NCBI RefSeq assembly: GCF_050870875.2
Contig: NZ_CP194041.2
Coordinates: 1,488,001-1,552,000 of the forward strand
Origin: Agarivorans sp050870875
GTDB taxonomy: Bacteria; Pseudomonadota; Gammaproteobacteria; Enterobacterales; Celerinatantimonadaceae
Direction: 5' to 3'
Length of the DNA: 64,000 nucleotides
Within the stretch, counting starts at the first letter, position 1. Every line of letters begins with the position of its first letter. The notes under the pieces are model-generated. The model had not been told where the DNA came from. It saw only the letters and a program-made list of their open reading frames with translations, and did not search any database. The translations under genes and the position numbers were made by a program. Below, one piece after another: positions 45,813 through 54,962 of this stretch.

Positions 45813-46859
45813 ATGCGCGTTGCCGATTTTTCTTTTGACCTTCCCGATGAGCTGATTGCTCGTTACCCAAAACAGCAACGCCGAGATAGTCGTTTACTTT
45901 GTCTCAATGGTCAAACGGGCGAGGTGCAACACCAACAATTTCCAGATTTGTTGGAGCATATTCAAGCTGATGATCTATTGGTGTTTAATAATACCCGAGT
46001 GATCCCTGCCCGTTTGTTTGGCCAGAAAGCGACGGGTGGCAAACTAGAAGTACTTATAGAGCGTGTGCTTGATGAACATCGAGTATTAGCCCATGTTCGT
46101 GCTTCCAAATCGCCGAAACCGGGCAGCGAAATACGTTTAGCGGATGCTTTTGATGCGACGATGTTGGCCCGTCACGGCGCTTTATTTGAACTGCGTTTTG
46201 ATGACTCAGCGACGGTCTTAGAATTACTTGAACAGCATGGTCATATGCCGCTTCCCCCCTATATCGATCGTCCTGACGAAGATGCCGATAAGGAACGCTA
46301 TCAAACGGTTTATAACGAAAAGCCGGGCGCGGTTGCGGCCCCCACCGCCGGATTACATTTTGATGAAGACTTACTCGCACAGATTAAAGCCAAAGGAGCT
46401 GATACTGCCTTTGTGACTTTACATGTGGGGGCTGGTACTTTTCAGCCGGTGAAAGTTGAATCTATCGATCAGCATGTGATGCACTCTGAATATGCCGAAG
46501 TGAGCCAAGCGGTGGTGGATAAAATTGTTGCGACTAAAGCAAGAGGAGGGCGGGTGATTGCAGTTGGTACCACTTCGGTACGCTCTCTAGAAAGTGCAGC
46601 TAAAGATGCAAAGCTTAAAGGGCAGGCCCTGCAAGCCTACGCTGCAGAAACCGATATTTTTATTTTCCCCGGTTATCAATTTGAGCTAGTGGATGCGATG
46701 GTGACCAATTTCCATTTACCCGAGTCAACCTTAATCATGTTGGTGTCAGCCTTCGCTGGCAAAGATAACGTTAGCCGAGCTTATCAGACGGCTATCGATA
46801 ACCAATACCGCTTCTTTAGCTATGGTGATGCGATGTTCATTACCAGTAAAGAAGCATAA
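45813..46859 (+). CDS. queA: QueA, S-adenosylmethionine:tRNA ribosyltransferase-isomerase
   Basis: A 348-residue enzyme that adds the cyclopentenyl-type ring precursor from S-adenosylmethionine to preQ1 in tRNA, yielding epoxyqueuosine. Family segments are DFSFDLPDELIARYP, LVFNNTRVIPARLFG, AAPTAGLHFDEDLL and HVGAGTFQPVKVE. The ATG at 45813 follows an in-frame GTG. tgt, the preceding pathway step, follows 42 nt later. Confidence 0.97.
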   Translation: MRVADFSFDLPDELIARYPKQQRRDSRLLCLNGQTGEVQHQQFPDLLEHIQADDLLVFNNTRVIPARLFGQKATGGKLEVLIERVLDEHRVLAHVRASKSPKPGSEIRLADAFDATMLARHGALFELRFDDSATVLELLEQHGHMPLPPYIDRPDEDADKERYQTVYNEKPGAVAAPTAGLHFDEDLLAQIKAKGADTAFVTLHVGAGTFQPVKVESIDQHVMHSEYAEVSQAVVDKIVATKARGGRVIAVGTTSVRSLESAAKDAKLKGQALQAYAAETDIFIFPGYQFELVDAMVTNFHLPESTLIMLVSAFAGKDNVSRAYQTAIDNQYRFFSYGDAMFITSKEA

Positions 46860-46901
46860 TTTAACGACAGTCGGACTGTTTATCTGACCTTGAGGCAAGT
46901 A

Positions 46902-48026
46902 ATGAAATACCAGCTATTAGCAAAAGACGGCAAAGCTCGCCGTGGCCGTTTAGTGTTTGAACGGGGGAGTGTTGAAACACCAGCATTCATGCCTGTAGGG
47001 ACTTATGGTACCGTAAAAGGTATGACCCCTGAAGAAGTATCACAAAGTGGCGCTGAAATCCTATTAGGCAATACTTTTCACTTGTGGTTGCGTCCGGGAC
47101 AAGAGGTGATGCGCGCGCATGGCGACTTGCATGACTTTATGAATTGGCAGGGGCCAATTTTGACCGATTCCGGCGGTTTCCAAGTCTTTAGTCTGGGTGA
47201 TATTCGAAAAATTACCGAAGAAGGGGTACATTTTCGAAACCCGGTCAATGGTGCAAAGATCTTTTTGAGTCCTGAAACGTCTATGGAAATTCAAAACGAT
47301 TTAGGTTCCGATATCGTGATGATTTTTGATGAATGTACACCTTATCCTGCGACTGAAGATGAAGCCGAAAAGTCGATGTTAATGTCGTTACGCTGGGCTG
47401 CTCGTTCACGTCAGCGTCATGATGAGTTAGGCAACAAAAATGCTTTGTTTGGGATCATTCAGGGTGGAGTTTATGAGCATCTACGCGATGTTTCTTTGGA
47501 AGGTTTGACTCAGATCGGTTTTGACGGTTATGCCATTGGCGGCTTAGCTGTCGGTGAACCGAAAGAAGATATGCACCGCATTCTTGATTATGTTGCGGTT
47601 AAGGTTCCTGAAGATAAGCCTCGTTATTTAATGGGGGTTGGTAAACCCGAAGATTTGGTGGAAGGTGTACGCCGTGGCGTGGATATGTTTGACTGTGTTA
47701 TGCCGACACGTAATGCGCGCAATGGTCATCTTTTCACCAGTGACGGGGTGGTGAAGATCCGTAATGCACGCCATCGTGACGATACCAGTACCTTAGATAA
47801 AGAGTGTGATTGTTATACCTGTCAAAATTATTCTCGTTCCTACTTGCATCATTTAGATAAGTGTAATGAAATCCTTGGCGCTCGTTTGAATACCATTCAT
47901 AACTTGCGTCACTACCAACGTTTGATGCAAGGTTTACGTGAGGCGATAGCCGACGGTAAGTTAGACGATTTTGTAGCCGCGTTTTACGCCAAGTTGGGTC
48001 GAGAAGTCCCGCCTTTGGCTGATTAA
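46902..48026 (+). CDS. tgt: Tgt, tRNA-guanine transglycosylase
   Basis: A 374-residue enzyme that swaps guanine-34 for preQ1 in tRNAs with GUN anticodons. The catalytic/active-site tracts are LTDSGGFQVFSL and DMFDCVMPTRNARNG, and zinc ligands are in CDCYTCQNYSRSYLHH. I start it at ATG 46902, behind GAGG; an in-frame TTG 12 nt upstream is less likely. It follows queA in the same transcript and precedes yajC. Confidence 0.97.
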   Translation: MKYQLLAKDGKARRGRLVFERGSVETPAFMPVGTYGTVKGMTPEEVSQSGAEILLGNTFHLWLRPGQEVMRAHGDLHDFMNWQGPILTDSGGFQVFSLGDIRKITEEGVHFRNPVNGAKIFLSPETSMEIQNDLGSDIVMIFDECTPYPATEDEAEKSMLMSLRWAARSRQRHDELGNKNALFGIIQGGVYEHLRDVSLEGLTQIGFDGYAIGGLAVGEPKEDMHRILDYVAVKVPEDKPRYLMGVGKPEDLVEGVRRGVDMFDCVMPTRNARNGHLFTSDGVVKIRNARHRDDTSTLDKECDCYTCQNYSRSYLHHLDKCNEILGARLNTIHNLRHYQRLMQGLREAIADGKLDDFVAAFYAKLGREVPPLAD

Positions 48027-48128
48027 TGCTCGATTGACCAGTAAAGCCTTGTTTTTGCTTGGTCAGTCTCCATTTAATAAGATAGTTGTTTTGTATCTTA
48101 GTTTTTTTAATTAGTAATGAGGGTAACA

Positions 48129-48467
48129 ATGAGCTTATTTATTTCTCCAGCATATGCCGAAGGCGGCGCCATATCACCAGCTGGTGGTGGCATGGAATTA
48201 ATTTTCATGATGGTCATCTTTGCGGTGATTTTCTATTTCATGATTTATCGTCCACAGTCCAAGCGTGTAAAAGAACATAAAAACCTAATGTCTTCCTTAT
48301 CTAAGGGTGATGAGGTGTTAACTACCGGTGGTTTGGTCGGTAAAATCATCAAGATTTCTGATGAGGCGGATTATCTGCAACTGAGCTTAAGTGATGACAC
48401 TACAGTCACCATTAAGCGCGACTTTGTTTCAGCGGTTCTGCCAAAAGGCACGTTGAAATCTCTGTAG
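48129..48467 (+). CDS. yajC: YajC, Sec translocase accessory subunit
   Basis: A 112-residue single-span inner-membrane protein (MELIFMMVIFAVIFYFMIYRPQ), with the conserved tail GDEVLTTGGLVGKI. It associates with SecDF-YidC. ATG 48129 lies 7 nt after AGGG and is preferred to ATG 48117 upstream. The gene order tgt-yajC-secD-secF is the standard gammaproteobacterial one. Confidence 0.95.
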   Translation: MSLFISPAYAEGGAISPAGGGMELIFMMVIFAVIFYFMIYRPQSKRVKEHKNLMSSLSKGDEVLTTGGLVGKIIKISDEADYLQLSLSDDTTVTIKRDFVSAVLPKGTLKSL

Positions 48468-48495
48468 TTACAAATTTGTCACTAGGGATATTATT

Positions 48496-50349
48496 TTGTT
48501 AAACAAATACCCGTGGTGGAAGAATTGGATGGTGATCGTTTTGATCGCCATCGGTTTTCTTTACGCCATGCCAAACTTATACGGTGAGGATCCTGCCGTA
48601 CAAGTATCAGGCACTCGGGGCGCTCAAGTTGAGTTAGCCCAACTAGATGAGATTCGAAATTACCTTACGCAGCAGTCCATCGATTTTCGCTCTGTTGGCT
48701 TTGAAAATGGACTCGCTTTGGTGCGTTTGCGCAACGATGCTGACCAGCTTAAGGTAAAGAGTTTATTACATGATTTGCTTGGTGAAGATTATGTTGTTGC
48801 CCTAAACCTTGCCCCTGCAACACCCGGTTGGCTAGATGCCATTGGTGCAGGACCGCTTAAACTCGGTCTGGATTTACGTGGTGGTGTGCACTTTTTGATG
48901 GAAGTGGACATGAAAGCGGCCATTAGCAAGGCGCAAGAGGGAATGATTCAAGATTTTCGTACCGATCTTCGCGGCGAAAAATTACGTTATTCTGGGGTTC
49001 GTTCACAAGGTGAGGCTGTGGTGGTTAGTTTCCGCGATCAAGCCACTTTGGATAAAGCCGTTAGCTTCTTAAATCGCAAATATAAAGAGTATCAAATCTC
49101 TGATATTAGTGAGGGTGAACAGTTTCGTTTGAGTGCGAAAATGACCGAGCAGAAGTTGAAAGAAACTCGAGAATATGCGCTGCAGCAAAACATCACGATT
49201 ATCCGTAACCGGGTAAACGAGTTAGGTGTTGCTGAACCGCAAGTTCAACGTCAAGGTTCCGATCGGATTGTGGTGCAGCTACCTGGTGTTCAAGATACTG
49301 CTCGCGCAAAAGAAATTTTGGGTGCGACAGCGACTTTAGAATTCAGAATGGTCAACGTAGACGCTGATGTTCGTGATGCGATGGTCGGTCGAGTGCCACC
49401 AGGATCGCAATTGGCGAAACGAGTTGATGGTTCACCTGTGGTGCTAAAAAACCAAGTAATCCTCACCGGCGATCATATTGTTGGCGCACAGTCAGGCTTT
49501 GATGAATACAGTCGACCTCAGGTGAATATTAGCCTCGATAGTCAAGGTGGCAGCAAGATGGCCGCATTTACTAAAGATAATGTGGGTCAATCTATGGCAA
49601 CGTTATTCATCGAGTACAAGCCGACAGGCAAGAAAGATGAAGAGGGTAAGTCAATACTGAAACGTCAGGAAGAAGTGATTAACGTTGCAACTATCCAATC
49701 TCGTTTAGGACGTAGCTTCCGGATCACCGGCATTGACTCACCAGCAGAAGCTAAAAATCTAGCCTTGTTATTGCGAGCAGGCGCCTTGATTGCTCCGATC
49801 CAAATTGTTGAAGAACGTACTGTTGGGCCAAGCCTTGGTCAGGACAATATTGATAAAGGCTTCTTAGCAATTGTCTGTGGTTTGATATCCTTGTTGGTGT
49901 TTATGCCGTTGTATTACCGTAAGTTTGGTTTGGTTGCCAACTTTGCGTTGATTGCCAACGTGGGCATGATTATTGGCTTTATGTCGATGATCCCAGGGGC
50001 AACTTTAACCTTACCTGGTATGGCCGGTATTGTATTAACCGTAGGTATGGCCGTGGATGCCAATGTATTGATCTTCGAGCGTATTCGTGAAGAATTAGCC
50101 GATGGACGTAGTCCTCAGCAAGCGATTCATCATGGCTACAGTAATGCCTTATCAACCATTTCTGACGCCAATATTACCACCTTCATTACCGCAATCATTT
50201 TGTTTGCGATTGGTACGGGTGCAGTGAAAGGCTTCGCGGTGACACTTGCTATTGGTATTGCGACTTCAATGTTTACTGCTATTGTTGGCACCCGTGTGGT
50301 GGTTAACTGGATTTGGGGCGGTAAGAAAATAGACAAGCTGTCTATCTAG
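48496..50349 (+). CDS. secD: SecD, protein-export membrane protein
   Basis: A 617-residue RND-superfamily subunit that uses the proton gradient to help pull secretory proteins across the membrane. The start is TTG (product MLNKYPWWKNWMVIVLIAIG) behind AGGG. There is one N-terminal helix, a large periplasmic P1 domain with LGLDLRGGVHFLMEV, then helices including LTVGMAVDANVLIFERIREE. It is 10 nt from secF. Confidence 0.97.
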   Translation: MLNKYPWWKNWMVIVLIAIGFLYAMPNLYGEDPAVQVSGTRGAQVELAQLDEIRNYLTQQSIDFRSVGFENGLALVRLRNDADQLKVKSLLHDLLGEDYVVALNLAPATPGWLDAIGAGPLKLGLDLRGGVHFLMEVDMKAAISKAQEGMIQDFRTDLRGEKLRYSGVRSQGEAVVVSFRDQATLDKAVSFLNRKYKEYQISDISEGEQFRLSAKMTEQKLKETREYALQQNITIIRNRVNELGVAEPQVQRQGSDRIVVQLPGVQDTARAKEILGATATLEFRMVNVDADVRDAMVGRVPPGSQLAKRVDGSPVVLKNQVILTGDHIVGAQSGFDEYSRPQVNISLDSQGGSKMAAFTKDNVGQSMATLFIEYKPTGKKDEEGKSILKRQEEVINVATIQSRLGRSFRITGIDSPAEAKNLALLLRAGALIAPIQIVEERTVGPSLGQDNIDKGFLAIVCGLISLLVFMPLYYRKFGLVANFALIANVGMIIGFMSMIPGATLTLPGMAGIVLTVGMAVDANVLIFERIREELADGRSPQQAIHHGYSNALSTISDANITTFITAIILFAIGTGAVKGFAVTLAIGIATSMFTAIVGTRVVVNWIWGGKKIDKLSI

Positions 50350-50359
50350 GAGCAACAAC

Positions 50360-51310
50360 GTGTTTTATTTATTTAAGCCCAAAGGCACGGTGCCCTTTAT
50401 GGCGCACCGCAAACCATTTATTTGGTTTACCATTTTGTTAATGGTGGCATCGGTGGCCAGTTTAGCCATTAATAAAATCAATTGGGGGCTAGATTTCACC
50501 GGTGGTACGTTGATTGAAGTTGAGTTTCAACAGCCTGCCGATCTACCCTTAGTTCGTGATGTGATGAGCAAGAACGGATATCCAGACATTGTGGCACAGT
50601 ACTTTGGTTCGCAAACCCAAGTGTTGTTGCGAATGATGCCTCGTGAAGGTCTAGATAGTCAGCACTTAGGCGACAGTATCATGGGATTGCTGCGCGATCA
50701 GGTTGATGCTCAGGTGCAAATGCGCCGAATTGAGTTCGTTGGCCCAACGGTTGGTAAAGAGTTAGCTGAGCAAGGCGGTTTGGCGATTATTGCTGCGCTG
50801 GCTTGTATTTTGCTTTATGTGGCAATGCGCTTTGAATGGCGTATGGCTGTGGGGGCAGTACTCGCGCTGGGACACGATGTGATTGCTACTTTAGGTTTGT
50901 TCTCCTTCTTGCAGTTGGAGTTTGACCTAACCGTGATCGCGGCCTTATTAACCGTGGTGGGTTACTCACTGAACGATACCATCGTGGTATCGGATCGGAT
51001 CCGTGAGAACTTCCGTAAATTGCGTAAGGGTGATCCAGTTGAAATTATTGATGTTTCGCTGACTCAAACCTTTAATCGGACCATCGTAACTTCTTTAACC
51101 ACGATTATGGTATTAATATCGTTGTTCGTATTGGGCGGTTCGTTAATTCATAACTTTGCTACTGCATTGTTATTTGGTGTGTTTATTGGTACCCACTCGT
51201 CGATATACGTCGCTAGTACGCTGGCCTTGTACTTAGGAATTAAGAAAGAAGACTTTATGCCTAAGGAGCTGGAAGAAAAAGAAGGCGCCGACCAAGACCC
51301 CATCATGTAG
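50360..51310 (+). CDS. secF: SecF, protein-export membrane protein
   Basis: A 316-residue partner of SecD, also RND type. The start is GTG, with AGGAG at 7 nt. Diagnostic parts are GLDFTGGTLIEVEFQQPADL, IEFVGPTVGKELAEQGGLAI and VGYSLNDTIVVSDRIRENFR. A strong terminator follows it, so yajC-secD-secF ends here. Confidence 0.97.
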   Translation: MFYLFKPKGTVPFMAHRKPFIWFTILLMVASVASLAINKINWGLDFTGGTLIEVEFQQPADLPLVRDVMSKNGYPDIVAQYFGSQTQVLLRMMPREGLDSQHLGDSIMGLLRDQVDAQVQMRRIEFVGPTVGKELAEQGGLAIIAALACILLYVAMRFEWRMAVGAVLALGHDVIATLGLFSFLQLEFDLTVIAALLTVVGYSLNDTIVVSDRIRENFRKLRKGDPVEIIDVSLTQTFNRTIVTSLTTIMVLISLFVLGGSLIHNFATALLFGVFIGTHSSIYVASTLALYLGIKKEDFMPKELEEKEGADQDPIM

Positions 51311-51316
51311 TCACAT

Positions 51317-51342
51317 AAACCCGCCGCTGGCGGGTTTTTTTT
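51317..51342 (+). terminator. rho-independent terminator after secF
   Basis: AACCCGCC and GGCGGG form a GC-rich stem around GCT, followed by eight T residues. It lies directly after secF and before the rhodanese gene. Confidence 0.9.
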
Positions 51343-51353
51343 AAGGAGAAAAA

Positions 51354-51725
51354 ATGGCTCACAATCCGCGGTTTTTAGCTTTGGTCGATGACTGTCGTCG
51401 TCGTATCAAAGAATGTGATGTGCATCAGGTAAAGCAGTGGCTCGACCAAGGTTTGGCTTTTCATTTGATTGATAATCGTGAACAGGACGAATGGCAGAAA
51501 AGCCGCATTCCGGGAGCTCAATACATGGGGCGAGGGATTTTGGAACGTGATATTGAGCAAGTGATTCCCGAGTTAGATAGTATGATTGTCATTTACTGTG
51601 GGGGCGGTTTTCGTTCGGCCTTAAGTGCCGATAATTTGGTCAAAATGGGGTATACCCAAGTCATCTCTATGGACGGCGGGATCCGCGGTTGGCGAGAAGC
51701 GAATTATCCCTTAGAGGAGTCATAA
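51354..51725 (+). CDS. rhodanese-like sulfurtransferase
   Basis: A 123-residue single-domain rhodanese. The active-site loop is VIYCGGGFRSALSA with the catalytic Cys, and HLIDNREQDEWQKSRIPGAQ is the family substrate-side motif. It may carry sulfane sulfur; its partner is unknown. AAGGAG precedes the ATG. A small gene (now frameshifted) begins 2 nt after the stop and would be translated with it. Confidence 0.88.
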   Translation: MAHNPRFLALVDDCRRRIKECDVHQVKQWLDQGLAFHLIDNREQDEWQKSRIPGAQYMGRGILERDIEQVIPELDSMIVIYCGGGFRSALSADNLVKMGYTQVISMDGGIRGWREANYPLEES

Positions 51726-51726
51726 G

Positions 51727-51997
51727 ATGTCAGCGCTTGCGACGACCATGATTTATGCCTTTGATGTTGCAGAACAGACTCATTATTACTTTGATCAAAG
51801 CGAAGCCAACCAGGCTTATGCGAAAGCTGAGTTAGCGGTGGAACACCCGGACTGGCGCGAGCCAATGACCGTTCTTGGAACTACTGGAAATCAAAGATGC
51901 ACTGCTGGGCGAGTTTGTTAAGCGTATCGCTTTTTTGGAGCTGCAGTTAGAGCGTGTTGAGATGGGTAGTGATAGTTTTGATTTAGATGCTGATTAG
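51727..51997 (+). pseudogene. small conserved-looking gene with one-base frameshift
   Basis: As read, a 64-codon frame starts MSALATTMIYAFDVAEQTHY, passes EHPDWREPMTVL and then degenerates to a stop at 51919-51921. In the +1 frame, TTG GAA at 51875 continues as LELLEIKDALLGEFVKRIAF through MGSDSFDLDAD to TAG 51995-51997. Deleting one T from CTTGG (51874-51878) joins them as PMTVLELLEIKDALLG, an uninterrupted sequence of 89 residues. The product is small, acidic and helical, with no name I recognise. It follows the rhodanese gene by 2 nt. It could be a mutation, a sequencing error or +1 frameshifting at the CTT codon. Confidence 0.75.
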
Positions 51998-52680
51998 ACG
52001 CGCGAAATACTTTTCTTTCATTTCAGCTAAATAACCTTGGTTAAATCGCTTCGGTAAGGCTTAACCAAGTTATTATCTTATGTTACTGCTGCCTCCCTTG
52101 GCTTATTTTTACAATGTTGTACCGATACCTGCTTTAGCATTTATTACCGACATCGAGACTTTAATATTGTCAATTTATATTCATCTGGATTGTCGTTTTT
52201 AGAGCATTTTGTCTGTTTGAAGCTAATCCTCTTGCGAGTCCCACATTAAGCCTCAATCAATATCCTTTTGGTGGGGACCCGCATCCTATCGATGGCATTT
52301 TTATGATGTTGTTTTAAATACAAATTCTATATTTTTACGAAACACCACTTGAACTGTGCGCGAAATTCGCCACTGGCTTAGCATTTGCAATGAGCGAAGG
52401 GCTATTTGAGTACCTGGTTTATGTGTCTGAATGACTTGGCTGAGTACTGCTGGATAAGCGTTTTAGCTTAATCGCAATTGGAGCTGGATGTGGTCGTAAA
52501 TGACTGTCATCTAGTATGTCGATCGCGTGATGACGCGCTGTGTTCTATCTGGAAGGGAGTCTAGGTATATTTTCACTCTCAGCCGGTAAGGGGCCGCTCA
52601 TCACTGGTGACGATGGTCGCTTGGGGGCATCTAATTGGACTCAAATGAGCAGTCTTTTAATTACTTACAAGGAATGTTGT
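51998..52680. other. 680-bp gene-poor region with an inverted repeat
   Basis: Besides the inverted repeat at 52030-52074 and a small CGCGT/ACGCG hairpin (52524-52537), I see nothing credible. The long upstream frame of the ferredoxin (52540-52680) is not conserved-looking and is not used. Confidence 0.45.
52030..52074 (+). terminator. terminator-like inverted repeat after the frame-broken gene
   Basis: AATAAC-C-TTGGTTAA (52030-52044) pairs with TTAACCAA-GTTATT (52061-52074) across a 16-nt loop, 14 base pairs with a single bulge. It begins 33 nt after the small gene's stop and is followed by ATCTTAT. Confidence 0.6.
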
Positions 52681-53049
52681 ATGGCTACTGTGTATTTTTC
52701 TTCGCCGGTGATGCGTAAGAACAAGAAAGTAACGGCGGTTGCAGGTAAGCGTGATGCGTTGCTAGGTTTAGCGGAAGATCATGGGGTGAAAATTCCCCAC
52801 GAATGTAAAGATGGGCGTTGTGGCTCATGTTTGGTGGAAGTGACCCATTTAGATGGTGATCATATTAAAGGTGCTATGTTGACAGATAAAGAACGGGAGG
52901 GGCTTAAGAGTATTGGTAAACTATCTGAAAAAGATGCTGAACGTGCATCTGTGAGCGATATGCCACCAAAGTATCGCTTAGCGTGTCAGGCGATAGTGAC
53001 CGATGAAGATGTATTGGTGAAGTTCACCGGAGAACCAGGAGGAGCTTAG
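52681..53049 (+). CDS. 2Fe-2S plant-type ferredoxin-like protein
   Basis: A 122-residue [2Fe-2S] protein. The ligands are in CKDGRCGSC (C, +5, +8), followed by a fourth Cys in LACQAIV. The start is ATG 52681 (MATVYFSSPVMRKNKK), behind AAGGAA; the longer frame upstream lacks a family-like sequence. It is an electron carrier with unknown partners. It lies close to the isc operon and suhB but is not part of them; fdx at 59.8 kb is the isc ferredoxin. Confidence 0.9.
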   Translation: MATVYFSSPVMRKNKKVTAVAGKRDALLGLAEDHGVKIPHECKDGRCGSCLVEVTHLDGDHIKGAMLTDKEREGLKSIGKLSEKDAERASVSDMPPKYRLACQAIVTDEDVLVKFTGEPGGA

Positions 53050-53103
53050 TGCTACTGATGCTGCTAAGCGATTTGGCAGTGGGTCGAACGGTTTGAAGGA
53101 TAT

Positions 53104-53137
53104 AAAAAAACCAGTTGTGATTAACAACTGGTTTTTA
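53104..53137. terminator. bidirectional terminator between ferredoxin and suhB
   Basis: CCAGTTGT (53111-53118) and ACAACTGG (53124-53131) form an 8-bp stem flanked by A7 on the left and T5 on the right, which suits both convergent genes. Confidence 0.92.
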
Positions 53138-53153
53138 TTGCTCGGATATGTGT

Positions 53154-53957
53154 TTAAGCTTTAATTGCATCGGTTAAATGAGGACGAATGCAAGCCAACA
53201 TATGTTTGAGTACCTTGGGACTTGCACAAACGACATTACCGCTTTGGTAAAATTCAGTATTACCAACAAAGTCTGTCACTATTGCGCCAGCTTCACGAGC
53301 GATTAACTCTCCTGCGGCGATGTCCCAAGGTTTTAGGTTTAATTCGAAGAAACCATCGTGGCGGCCAGCAGCCACATAGGCAAGATCAAGCGCTGCCGAA
53401 CCCGTGCGGCGAATATCGCTGCATTCGGCGAAAATTGCGGCGAACATCGGCAGATAACTTTCAATGTAGTGTTTGCGCTTAAACGGAAAGCCAGTAGCTA
53501 TGAGGGTGTTTTCAAGATCTTTTGCTTTGTTTACCCGCAAGCGGTAGCCATTCAGTTGAGCACCTTTACCACGAGAGGCCGCGAATAACTCATTTCGCAG
53601 GGGATCATATACGACGCCGTGTTCGGTTTTACCGCGGACACGTAGTGCAATAGAAATGGAAAAGTGAGGAATTCCTTTGATAAAATTGGTGGTTCCATCC
53701 AATGGGTCGATGACCCACTGGTATTCATCATCCTTGCCTGTACTTACGCCGCTTTCTTCCGCAATGATCGAATGATCAGGGAAAGCGTTACGTAGCGTGT
53801 CGATAATCGTTTTTTCGGCCGCTTTATCAACATTCGTAACGTAGTCGTTAGCACCTTTAGTTGTTGTTTCTATTTTGTCTAACTGTGCGTAAGCTTGAGT
53901 TACGACTTTGCCTGCGTTTCGCGCAGCGCGAATCGCAATATTTAGCATAGCATGCAT
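53154..53957 (-). CDS. suhB: SuhB, inositol monophosphatase / Nus-factor
   Basis: A 267-residue Mg-dependent inositol-1-phosphatase. The metal motifs are AEESG, DPLDGTTNF and WDIAAGELIAREAG. In E. coli SuhB also joins the rRNA antitermination complex. It is divergent from trmJ (180 nt), as in other gammaproteobacteria, and shares a bidirectional terminator with the ferredoxin gene. Confidence 0.96.
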   Translation of the reverse strand: MHAMLNIAIRAARNAGKVVTQAYAQLDKIETTTKGANDYVTNVDKAAEKTIIDTLRNAFPDHSIIAEESGVSTGKDDEYQWVIDPLDGTTNFIKGIPHFSISIALRVRGKTEHGVVYDPLRNELFAASRGKGAQLNGYRLRVNKAKDLENTLIATGFPFKRKHYIESYLPMFAAIFAECSDIRRTGSAALDLAYVAAGRHDGFFELNLKPWDIAAGELIAREAGAIVTDFVGNTEFYQSGNVVCASPKVLKHMLACIRPHLTDAIKA

Positions 53958-54138
53958 GAATTACCACCAATTTGTAGAAAGAACATTAAATAACCGCCGG
54001 ATTATAGAGAATCACTGAAACAAACTCAATCGATTATAGACCGTGTTGGTGAACTTTTTCCAACAGAGCCGCTACTGGCTGCTCACACAGAGGCTATGTT
54101 ACAATCGGCGGCATCAAATTTAGGGTGAAGTAATCATA

Positions 54139-54873
54139 ATGTTGGAAAATGTTCGAGTGGTTTTAGTAGGCACCAGCCATAGTGGTAATATTGGTTCTGC
54201 AGCTAGAGCTATGAAAACCATGGGGATCAGTCAGTTATATTTAGTGGCCCCGCAAGCCGAAATTGATGGTAAGTCGGTGGCCTTATCCGCTGGGGCTTCA
54301 GATGTTCTGGGCGGTACCACTATCGTTGATGAATTAGCGGATGCCGTTGCCGATTGTCAGTTAGTCATTGGCGCAAGTGCTCGTTCTCGGACTTTAGATT
54401 GGCCAATGGTCGATGGACGAGAAGCCGGAGTTAAATTGGCAACAGAAGCACAGCAAGGTCAAGTGGCAATTGTATTTGGTCGAGAAAGTAGTGGCTTAAA
54501 TAACACTGAGTTACAGCAGTGCCATTTTCATGTTTGTGTCCCAGCCAATCCCGAATACAGTTCTTTGAATTTGGCGATGGCAGTACAATTACTCAGTTAT
54601 GAAGTAAGAATGGCTCATCTAGAATTACAAAATACCTATACTTCGAGCGATGTTGTTGTGGACTACCCGCATGCCGATGACTTAGAGCGATTTTATCAAC
54701 ATTTTGAGCAAAGTATCGCCGACAGTGGATTCATTATTAAGCCTCACCCCGGCAAGGTTATGGAGAAAGTGCGTCGAATGTTTAACCGCATTCGCATGGA
54801 AAAACAAGAGCTTAATGTGATGCGTGGCATTTTGACTTCGTTCGATAAACATATCCCTAAGTCTGAAAAATAA
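54139..54873 (+). CDS. trmJ: TrmJ, tRNA Cm32/Um32 2'-O-methyltransferase
   Basis: A 244-residue SPOUT-fold methyltransferase. Motif 1 VGTSHSGNIGSAARAMKTMG, motif 2 VAIVFGRESSGLNNTEL and motif 3 NPEYSSLNLAMAVQLLSYE are all clear. TrmJ methylates position 32 of several tRNAs. It sits upstream of iscR, the arrangement found in E. coli. Confidence 0.96.
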   Translation: MLENVRVVLVGTSHSGNIGSAARAMKTMGISQLYLVAPQAEIDGKSVALSAGASDVLGGTTIVDELADAVADCQLVIGASARSRTLDWPMVDGREAGVKLATEAQQGQVAIVFGRESSGLNNTELQQCHFHVCVPANPEYSSLNLAMAVQLLSYEVRMAHLELQNTYTSSDVVVDYPHADDLERFYQHFEQSIADSGFIIKPHPGKVMEKVRRMFNRIRMEKQELNVMRGILTSFDKHIPKSEK

Positions 54874-54896
54874 ACCTGAGTAATGCATAGGGTTTT

Positions 54897-54921
54897 ATAC
54901 TTGACTAAAACAGTAGGGTAT
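54897..54921 (+). promoter_or_regulatory. IscR type 1 binding site and isc promoter
   Basis: The 25-base site begins ATACTTGACT, has AAAACAGT in the middle and ends AGGGTAT. It fits the E. coli type 1 consensus (ATASYYGACTRWWWYAGTCRRSTAT) at 24 of 25 positions by my count. TTGACT within it (54901-54906) is probably the -35 element, so holo-IscR would block the promoter. It lies 42-66 nt upstream of the iscR ATG. Confidence 0.9.
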
Positions 54922-54962
54922 GAAAAGATTGTGCGCAAGTTCACGCGATAAATAGGTTGATT

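Noticed and set aside
51874..51879. programmed +1 frameshift at CTT as in prfB
   Set aside because: There is no in-frame stop codon directly after CTT and no strong upstream Shine-Dalgarno; a mutation or read error is simpler. Kept only as a possibility.
52540..52680. longer N-terminus of the 2Fe-2S ferredoxin
   Set aside because: The 47 extra residues do not resemble the family, while ATG 52681 has a good ribosome site.
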